DNA of 64,000 bases, taken from NCBI RefSeq assembly GCF_001974875.1, contig NZ_MTQD01000004.1, positions 62,001-126,000 on the forward strand, given 5' to 3'. The translations under genes were made by a program, and so were the position numbers. This DNA comes from Pseudoalteromonas sp. EB27. Lineage in GTDB: Bacteria > Pseudomonadota > Gammaproteobacteria > Enterobacterales > Alteromonadaceae. A model generated the notes under the pieces. It searched no databases and was not told the DNA's origin. It worked only from the letters and a program-made list of their open reading frames with translations. This document shows positions 26,635-33,149 of this stretch, piece after piece (within the stretch, counting starts at the first letter, position 1; every line of letters begins with the position of its first letter).

Positions 26635-27453
26635 ATGTTTAAAACACCTCTAAAAGCATTACTACTTGGTTCGGCTTTAGTTGTAACATCGTTTACAACG
26701 TCATTTTCGGCCCAAGCCCAAAACATGCACGATAGCTGGAATGCATTGTTAAATAAGCATGTTGTCGCTATTAACCATAATCACAGTACTGAGGTTGATT
26801 ACGCTGCCATAAAACGTGAGCATGCACAGCTAAAAACGTATTTAGATTCGTTAACGGCTGTAACGCAAAGCGAATTTGACGCATGGGAAAAGCCTAAGCA
26901 ACTCGCTTTTTTAATCAATGCTTATAATGCGTGGACTGTTGAACTTATATTGACAAAGTACCCAGATCTTAAATCAATTAAAGACTTAGGGAGCTTTTTT
27001 AGCTCACCATGGAGTAAAGAGTTTGTGCCATTACTTGGCAAAACTCGCAGCCTTGATGATATTGAGCATGGTTTAATACGTGGCAGCGGTAAATACAACG
27101 ACCCTCGCATTCACTTTGCGGTAAATTGCGCGAGTATTGGTTGTCCAGCGCTTCGAGAAGAAGCGTATACAGCCACTGATTTAGAAAGCCAATTGCAAGA
27201 GCAAACGGTGCGCTTTTTATCAGATATGACACGTAATATGGCTCAAGAAAATACGCTAAGCGTGTCTTCAATATTTAAGTGGTACGGCGATGACTTTGAA
27301 AAAGGCTTTAGAGGTGCAAACACGCTACAGCAGTTTTTCTTGCAGTATCCTGATGCCCTTAAACTGATACCCGCTCAGCAAAAAGCACTTAAGAATGATG
27401 ACATGAAAGTTAAATTTTTAGACTACAACTGGGATTTAAATGTTCGCCATTAA
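26635..27453 (+). CDS. DUF547 periplasmic protein
   Basis: 272 residues with a signal peptide (about 1-29, ending SFSAQA). The DUF547 core is visible: LAFLINAYNAWTVELIL, then DDIEHGLIRG and HFAVNCASIGCPALR, with SSIFKWYGDDF at the end. The family resembles a cysteine-peptidase or transglutaminase-like fold, but its activity is unproven. The start is ATG 26635, preceded by GAGG. It begins directly after the reductase stop (26632) and overlaps the next gene by 14 bases. Confidence 0.85.
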   Translation: MFKTPLKALLLGSALVVTSFTTSFSAQAQNMHDSWNALLNKHVVAINHNHSTEVDYAAIKREHAQLKTYLDSLTAVTQSEFDAWEKPKQLAFLINAYNAWTVELILTKYPDLKSIKDLGSFFSSPWSKEFVPLLGKTRSLDDIEHGLIRGSGKYNDPRIHFAVNCASIGCPALREEAYTATDLESQLQEQTVRFLSDMTRNMAQENTLSVSSIFKWYGDDFEKGFRGANTLQQFFLQYPDALKLIPAQQKALKNDDMKVKFLDYNWDLNVRH

Positions 27454-28774
27454 GTTTTGGCAAACACTGACGCGATACAGCTTTTGCTGTGTCGCGTTTT
27501 GCGTTTGTGCAATCGTAAATTTAGCTGTTTTTTCGAGCACTGCGTTTGCTAATCCCGTTATTAACTCAAATAGTAAAAGTAATTTAGTAATTAACACACA
27601 ACAGGGATCTCGCTGGCAACAAGTTCAAACACTTGGTCGCAATCAAGATGTATACTTTTATGCATGGGGCGGCGACGCGCAAATAAATGCCTATATTCAA
27701 TGGGCAGCGCAGCAAGTTAAAACTAAGTACAACATTAACCTAGTGCATGTAAAATTAAGCGATACCAGTGAAGCAGTAAGCCGTGTACTTGCCGAAAAAT
27801 CAGCAAACAATAACAACCAAGGCAGCGTAGATTTAATGTGGATCAACGGGGCTAACTTTGCCACCATGCGTGAGCACTCTCTGCTTTTAAAAGAATGGGC
27901 TAATAAACTCCCCTACTTTGCATTAACCGATCCGGCTAACAACCCTGCTGTAACCTTTGACTTTGGTTTACCTACCAATGGTATGGAGGCTCCATGGGGG
28001 CAAGCGTCACTTACATTTTATTACGACAGCATTGCAATAAATGGTAAGGCAAACAATAAATTGCCGACGACATTAAACGAATTATTAAACTGGAGCGCGC
28101 AAAACCCTGGTCGCTTTAGCTACCCAAAGCCGCCTGACTTTTTAGGTATGAGCTTTTTAAAATACGCCTTAGTTGTACTGCACCAGCAAAGCAGCGAAAA
28201 CATTAAAGCGCAGCTAAACCAACCAGCTACAACTAAAAATACAGCGCAAGTGTTAAACCCACTGTGGGACTTTTTAGATAAATTACACCCAACTCTTTGG
28301 CGTGGTGGCACTCATTTTATGCAAAGTGGTGCTCAAATGCGCCGCTTAGTAGACGATACAGAGTTGAGTTTAGCCTTTACTTTTTCTGCACCAGAAGTAC
28401 CGGCTGCTGTAAAACGCTATGATCTACCAAACAGCATTCGCAGCTATGCAATGAGTGATGGCAGTTTAAGTAATACCCATTTTGTGGCAATCCCTTACAA
28501 TGCAAGCCACCAGCAAAGTGCGCAATTAGTGGCTAATTTTTTAATGAGCCCTGAGGCGCAAGCTGAAAAACAAAAAGCGCATATATGGGGCGATAAAAGC
28601 GTACTTATTCAATCAACATTAACGCCTGATCAGCAAGCCTTATTTAAAACAGCTAAACCGCATCCAAGTGCACTGCCTTTAAACAGTATTAAACGCACAT
28701 TGAGCGAACCTCATCCAAGCTGGGTAAACGCCATTATGCAAGGTTGGCAAACCCGTTATGGAGTAAGCCAATGA
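27440..28774 (+). CDS. ynjB: YnjB-like ABC transporter substrate-binding protein
   Basis: 444 residues with an N-terminal signal (hydrophobic 11-33, cleavage after FA or AFA). It belongs to the extracellular solute-binding group of E. coli YnjB: VYFYAWGGDAQINAYIQW at about 70, DLMWINGANFATM at about 132 and EAPWGQASLTFYYD at about 185. It would bind an unknown ligand in the periplasm and deliver it to the permease encoded next. Its ATG lies inside the DUF547 gene end (14-base overlap), and the next gene starts four bases before its stop. Confidence 0.85.
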   Translation: MFAIKFWQTLTRYSFCCVAFCVCAIVNLAVFSSTAFANPVINSNSKSNLVINTQQGSRWQQVQTLGRNQDVYFYAWGGDAQINAYIQWAAQQVKTKYNINLVHVKLSDTSEAVSRVLAEKSANNNNQGSVDLMWINGANFATMREHSLLLKEWANKLPYFALTDPANNPAVTFDFGLPTNGMEAPWGQASLTFYYDSIAINGKANNKLPTTLNELLNWSAQNPGRFSYPKPPDFLGMSFLKYALVVLHQQSSENIKAQLNQPATTKNTAQVLNPLWDFLDKLHPTLWRGGTHFMQSGAQMRRLVDDTELSLAFTFSAPEVPAAVKRYDLPNSIRSYAMSDGSLSNTHFVAIPYNASHQQSAQLVANFLMSPEAQAEKQKAHIWGDKSVLIQSTLTPDQQALFKTAKPHPSALPLNSIKRTLSEPHPSWVNAIMQGWQTRYGVSQ

Positions 28775-30525
28775 GCGTCATTTCAAAAAGTGTACCAGTA
28801 AATACCAAAGCAACAACGCAGTGCAGCACCGATATGTTTACGCGCATTGTAAAATTTAGCCCGCGATTTTTACTCGCTTTACTTATATTACCCGTACTTG
28901 GTGGCTTAATTAGCGTATTGCTGCCAGCCTTTGGTTATGCGCCCGTACTTGAGCAAACAACGTTTAGCTTGCAAGGTTTTAATGCCCTTTGGCAAACACC
29001 TGGCCTTACCCAAATGGTTACCTTAAGCGTTGCAACGGGCTTAATAAGTACTTTGCTTGCATTTATCATTACCTTAATGATTTTAGCTGCGTTTTTTAAC
29101 AGCCCGTGGCTTAACCGAATTCAGCGTTTATTGAGCCCTATATTAGTTATACCTCATGCCGCCGCCGCTATTGCGGTGGGGTTTTTAATTGCCCCTTCAG
29201 GTATGATTTCACGCTTAGCGTCGCCTTGGTTAAGCGGCTGGGAACTTGCGCCAAACGGCATGTTTCCGCATGATTCGTTCGGTATTAGTATTATTTTAGG
29301 CTTAACACTCAAAGAGCTTCCCTTTTTATTATTAATGGCACTGGGCGTACTTGCTCAACCTGAGCTTGGCAAAAAATTACGCCAACAACATAAGGTTGCG
29401 CTTAACTTGGGTTATTGCCCAATGACGGCCTTTTTTAAAGTAATACTGCCAAGTCTTTATCCGCTGCTGCGTTTACCCCTTTTAGCCGTGCTTGCCTATG
29501 CAAGTGCCAGTGTAGAAATGCCACTCATTTTAGGCCCAAATACACCACCCACGTTGGCCGTTGCAATAATGCATTGGTTTAACGATGTTGATTTAAACCT
29601 GCGTATTAAAGCCTCAGCAGGTGCTTTATTACAACTGGCTGTTACAGGCGGGTTGTTAGCCCTTTGGCTTGCCGGAGAAAAAGCCATAAAAGTATTATTT
29701 AGCGACTCGCTCACTAATGGGGTGCGTGAATACGGCGGATTTTATTGGCAAAAAATAACGGTCGTACTCACCGCATTAGTAATTAGCTTTATACTATTGT
29801 CGCTTATTGGTTTAGTTATGTGGTCGGTTGCAGGTTTTTGGCGCTTTCCAGAGGCAATGCCTGAACAATTTACACTACTGCATTTTAAAAGTGCGCTAAT
29901 GCAAATGGGCAGCCCGCTTTTTAATACGCTAGCAATCGGTTTAGTAACCACGCTATTTGCCATTATTCTTACTTTATTGTGTTTAGAATCAGAGCAGTTG
30001 AGTGATAAACCTATTTCTCGTTTTACCAGTTTAATTATTTACTTACCGTTATTAGTGCCCAGTATTGCCTTTTTATTTGGGCTAGTATGGATACAACAAT
30101 TGGTAAATAACCAAGCCGCATTTTTTAATGTAGTACTTACGCATTTATTATTTGTGCTGCCTTATGTGTTTTTGTCACTTGCGAGCAGCTATAGACGTTT
30201 AGACCCTCGTTTCGCTCATGTTGCAGCAAGCTTAGGCGCAGCGCCATGTAAGGTGTTTTTTAAAGTAAAACTACCTCAGTTGTTTGCCCCTATTTTAATT
30301 GCAGCCGCACTGGGCTTAGCTATTAGTTTTGGACAATACCTCCCCACGCTTTTAGCTGGCGGCGGGCGCATAGCCACAATAACAACCGAAGCCGTTACGC
30401 TTGCCAATGGCGCAAGCAGACGCACCAGTGCCGTGTACGCTATTATGCAAATGGTGTTACCGCTTATTGGATTTATACTGGCATGGGGTTTACCTAAATA
30501 TTTTTTCAAAAGTGCACGTGTTTAA
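28771..30525 (+). CDS. ynjC: YnjC-like ABC permease, two fused domains
   Basis: 584 residues, start ATG 28771 (GGAG upstream, overlapping the ynjB stop). About twelve membrane segments form two tandem permease halves; each has an EAA-type loop, GYCPMTAFFKVILPSLYPLL in the first and GAAPCKVFFKVKLPQLFAPI in the second. This doubled form is the pattern of YnjC, ThiP and iron(III)-type importers. It would form the inner-membrane channel with the ATPase YnjD. Substrate unknown; thiamine or ferric iron would be guesses only. Confidence 0.87.
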   Translation: MSVISKSVPVNTKATTQCSTDMFTRIVKFSPRFLLALLILPVLGGLISVLLPAFGYAPVLEQTTFSLQGFNALWQTPGLTQMVTLSVATGLISTLLAFIITLMILAAFFNSPWLNRIQRLLSPILVIPHAAAAIAVGFLIAPSGMISRLASPWLSGWELAPNGMFPHDSFGISIILGLTLKELPFLLLMALGVLAQPELGKKLRQQHKVALNLGYCPMTAFFKVILPSLYPLLRLPLLAVLAYASASVEMPLILGPNTPPTLAVAIMHWFNDVDLNLRIKASAGALLQLAVTGGLLALWLAGEKAIKVLFSDSLTNGVREYGGFYWQKITVVLTALVISFILLSLIGLVMWSVAGFWRFPEAMPEQFTLLHFKSALMQMGSPLFNTLAIGLVTTLFAIILTLLCLESEQLSDKPISRFTSLIIYLPLLVPSIAFLFGLVWIQQLVNNQAAFFNVVLTHLLFVLPYVFLSLASSYRRLDPRFAHVAASLGAAPCKVFFKVKLPQLFAPILIAAALGLAISFGQYLPTLLAGGGRIATITTEAVTLANGASRRTSAVYAIMQMVLPLIGFILAWGLPKYFFKSARV

Positions 30526-30533
30526 ACGTGCAC
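30512..30533 (+). other. Intercistronic hairpin between ynjC and ynjD
   Basis: GTGCACGT pairs with ACGTGCAC around a 6-base loop and includes the ynjC stop codon. No T run follows, so a terminator is unlikely. It may stabilise the upstream mRNA or adjust the ratio of permease to ATPase. Confidence 0.45.
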
Positions 30534-30580
30534 ATATGTAAAGCACCCATGTTTAACACTATCAGGGTTAAGGTTTTTTA

Positions 30581-31219
30581 ATGCAGTCATCGTTACAGAT
30601 TAAAAATTGTCAGCTTTATCGCCAAAATGAACTGTTACTTAGCTTAAACGAGCAAGTTAATGGCGGTGAAATTCTGACTATTATGGGCCCATCAGGCAGT
30701 GGTAAATCAAGCTTATTAAATTGGCTTACGGGTACTTTACCAAGTAGCTTTAAGGCTAATGGTGAGGTGTGGCTTAATGGTCAAAATATCGATAACACCC
30801 CTCCACACTTACGCCATATTGGAGTGCTTTATCAAGACGCTTTATTGTTTTCGCATTTAACTGTTGCTGGTAACATTGCCTTTGCAATGCCCAAAGGTAA
30901 TAAAAAACAACGCCTTGAAAAAATAGAACACGCACTTGAAAAAGTCGGTCTTAAAGACATGGGTAATCGTCACCCCGATAACCTCTCAGGTGGGCAACAA
31001 GCCCGTGTTGCATTATTACGTATGCTGCTGAGCGAACCTAAAGCCATTTTACTTGACGAACCCTTTAGCAAACTCGACACCCAACTGCGTGTTGATACAC
31101 GCGAACTCGTGTTTAGCCAAATACGCGATCATAAGCTACCTGCAATTATGGTTACTCATGATCATAGCGATGCCGACGCTGCAAATGGCAAACTCATTAC
31201 TTTAAGTAGCGCACTTTAA
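30581..31219 (+). CDS. ynjD: YnjD-like ABC transporter ATP-binding protein
   Basis: 212 residues, the short ATPase of the YnjBCD importer. Walker A GPSGSGKSSLL at about 36, a Q-loop LYQDALLFSHLT, the signature LSGGQQARVALLR at about 139, Walker B AILLDEPFSKLD at about 160 and the H-loop VTHDHSDADA are all intact. It should hydrolyse ATP in the cytoplasm to drive import. It starts 55 bases after ynjC, across a hairpin. Confidence 0.9.
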   Translation: MQSSLQIKNCQLYRQNELLLSLNEQVNGGEILTIMGPSGSGKSSLLNWLTGTLPSSFKANGEVWLNGQNIDNTPPHLRHIGVLYQDALLFSHLTVAGNIAFAMPKGNKKQRLEKIEHALEKVGLKDMGNRHPDNLSGGQQARVALLRMLLSEPKAILLDEPFSKLDTQLRVDTRELVFSQIRDHKLPAIMVTHDHSDADAANGKLITLSSAL

Positions 31220-31263
31220 TACATGACTTTAATGAATAGTTTTAAACGCATAAGGCAACAAAC

Positions 31264-31944
31264 ATGCTAGACAAATTTATCACCCCTGTAATTAAGCCAC
31301 TGTTAACACCTGTGGTTATGCTTATGCATAAACGCGGCATAACCGCCGATCAGCTAACCGTGGTTGGCTTTTTAGTTGGCTTATTAGCAGTGCCATTACT
31401 GGCGTTTGAAATGTGGTACGGCGCATTAGTTGCCATTGCTTTAAATCGAATTTTAGATGGACTTGATGGCGCATTAGCACGCTATGCAAACCAAAGTTCA
31501 AGCGCTGGTGGCTTTTTAGATATCACACTCGACTTTTTATTTTACGCGGCTATTCCGCTTGGCTTTATTTTGGCAAACCCTGAACAAAACGCGATAGCGG
31601 GATCGTTATTACTTGCTACTTTTATTGGTACGGGTTCAAGCTTTTTAGCTTTTGCGATTGCCGCCGAAAAATTTAAACTCGAAAAACCGCAATTTAAATA
31701 TAAAAGCTTTTACTACTTAAACGGCTTAACCGAAGGCACTGAAACAATAGCGCTATTTATTGCATTTTGTATTTGGCCGCAGCACTTTGCGGTTATGGCG
31801 AGCATTTTTGCTATTGCGTGTGGCATAACTATTTTTACCCGTATACATGGCGGTTATCACACACTTAAGCAACAAGAAGCCGATGCTAACAAAGCAGCTG
31901 AAAACGTGCCTAGCAGTTCAAATTCTGAGGTAATAGATGACTAA
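31264..31944 (+). CDS. ynjF: CDP-alcohol phosphatidyltransferase (YnjF-like)
   Basis: 226 residues with about six membrane segments. The full family motif D-G-x2-A-R-x8-G-x3-D-x3-D is present (DGALAR then GGFLDITLD, at about 69-91). Such enzymes transfer an alcohol group from or to a CDP-lipid at the inner membrane to make phospholipid head groups. E. coli has the same neighbourhood order ynjB-C-D-E-F, supporting the name. The acceptor alcohol is unknown. It overlaps the next gene by 8 bases. Confidence 0.85.
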   Translation: MLDKFITPVIKPLLTPVVMLMHKRGITADQLTVVGFLVGLLAVPLLAFEMWYGALVAIALNRILDGLDGALARYANQSSSAGGFLDITLDFLFYAAIPLGFILANPEQNAIAGSLLLATFIGTGSSFLAFAIAAEKFKLEKPQFKYKSFYYLNGLTEGTETIALFIAFCIWPQHFAVMASIFAIACGITIFTRIHGGYHTLKQQEADANKAAENVPSSSNSEVIDD

Positions 31945-32728
31945 TGAAGTATGGTGGCGCTTAGGCTTCTTTTTTAGCATTTTAGTTATAATGATGCTGC
32001 TTGAAGCGCAAAAACCAGCGCGCAAATCACCAATAAAAAGCAGTACACGTTGGTTTGCTAACTTTGGGTTAGTGTTTGCTTCATCAGTTGTTGCGCGCTT
32101 AGTGGTTCCCATTGGGCTAACCGCCGTAGCACTTTACAATCAAGAGCACGGCATAGGCTTATTTAATCAAATAGCTCTACCAAGCAGTTTAATTATTATA
32201 TTGAGCATACTTTTACTCGATATATTAATTTATTGGCAACATAGGTTATTCCATAACGTGCCTATTTTATGGCGCTTACACCGTGTACATCACGCCGATG
32301 CACACGTAGATACCAGTACAGGGCTGCGCTTTCACCCTATTGAAATTGTACTGAGCATACTTATAAAATTCATTGCAGTAACTGCCCTTGGCGTACCTGC
32401 CATTGCAGTACTTATTTTTGAAATAACACTTAATGGTTTAGCACTATTTAATCATGCAAATATACGCCTACCTAATGCCATTGAAAAGCCGCTGCGTTTA
32501 ATACTAATGACGCAAATATTGCATCGAATTCACCATAGCCAAGTGGTTAGCGAAACTAACTCAAACTATGGTTTTAGTGTAATTTGGTGGGATAAATTAT
32601 TTGGTAGTTACAAAGGTAAAGCTAAAAAAACCGACGCAGATATAAATATTGGCTTAAAAGAATACCCAAGCCAAAACCAAAATGCGTCCCTTTTGGGGTT
32701 ACTTACAATGCCTTTTAAAAACAAGTAA
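31937..32728 (+). CDS. Fatty acid hydroxylase / sterol desaturase-like membrane enzyme
   Basis: 263 residues with four or five membrane segments and the di-iron histidine boxes of the family: HRLFH at about 97, HRVHHADAHVD at about 110, NHANIRLP at about 172 and HRIHHSQV at about 196. These enzymes hydroxylate or desaturate lipid chains or sterols using O2. Bacterial members act on varied lipids. Its position after a CDP-alcohol phosphatidyltransferase, with an 8-base overlap, suggests action on a membrane lipid. It is the last gene of the block. Confidence 0.87.
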   Translation: MTNEVWWRLGFFFSILVIMMLLEAQKPARKSPIKSSTRWFANFGLVFASSVVARLVVPIGLTAVALYNQEHGIGLFNQIALPSSLIIILSILLLDILIYWQHRLFHNVPILWRLHRVHHADAHVDTSTGLRFHPIEIVLSILIKFIAVTALGVPAIAVLIFEITLNGLALFNHANIRLPNAIEKPLRLILMTQILHRIHHSQVVSETNSNYGFSVIWWDKLFGSYKGKAKKTDADINIGLKEYPSQNQNASLLGLLTMPFKNK

Positions 32729-32753
32729 AAACAAGCATATTTTATCTCATACA

Positions 32754-32793
32754 ATACCAATCCACTTAAAATTGCTTTTATGTAGATTGGTAT
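32754..32793. repeat. Mini copy of the palindromic repeat family (ends only)
   Basis: The sequence begins ATACCAATC and ends GATTGGTAT, the same ends as the longer repeats at 47211 and 60891. Only 22 bases lie between, and they largely pair (ACTTAAAA with TTTTATGT). It lies 26 bases after the hydroxylase stop codon and could act as a transcript-end hairpin. Confidence 0.6.
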
Positions 32794-33010
32794 AAACAAA
32801 ATACTCCTTAAATACTATAAATATACCTGTAACTAACCTTTTAATTGTTAAGTCCTTTCCTACTTTTTTGACGTAAAAAATATTCCGCTCACGCTCCCAT
32901 CAAAAAACACAAACAACATAACTAATTGTATAAACTGCAATTTATATACAATCTAAAATTGGTAAACTGGTCTTACCGTAAACTAATTGTAAATAAAATA
33001 AACAAATATG

Positions 33011-33039
33011 TTGACCATTTGCGTACTCCACAATATCAT
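33011..33039 (+). promoter_or_regulatory. Sigma-70 promoter of the laminarin locus
   Basis: TTGACC at 33011-33016 and TATCAT at 33034-33039 are separated by 17 bases, matching five of six consensus bases in each box. The start of transcription would fall at about 33046, inside the first operator. Confidence 0.65.
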
Positions 33040-33040
33040 T

Positions 33041-33054
33041 TGTAAGCGCTTACA
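33041..33054. promoter_or_regulatory. LacI-type operator 1 of the laminarin locus
   Basis: A perfect 14-bp palindrome TGTAAGCGCTTACA with the central CG typical of LacI-family sites. It overlaps the predicted transcription start, a position that favours repression. Confidence 0.75.
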
Positions 33055-33069
33055 AAACACATATCAAAA

Positions 33070-33083
33070 TGTAAGCGCTTACA
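33070..33083. promoter_or_regulatory. LacI-type operator 2 of the laminarin locus
   Basis: A second perfect copy of TGTAAGCGCTTACA, 29 bp centre to centre from the first. Two LacI-type dimers or a tetramer could bind both. No other copy was noticed in the window. Confidence 0.75.
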
Positions 33084-33149
33084 GCATGAAAAAACAAAGC
33101 TCAAAAAACAATTAATCTGACAATAATCTGTTGAAACCGGGGTTCAGTT

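Larger units (their letters stand above)
32729..33149. other. Control region upstream of the laminarinase gene
   Basis: 421 bp without a gene. It holds the 40-bp mini repeat (32754-32793), then about 215 bp of AT-rich DNA, then the promoter (33011-33039) and two operators (33041-33054, 33070-33083) of the laminarin locus. Confidence 0.6.
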
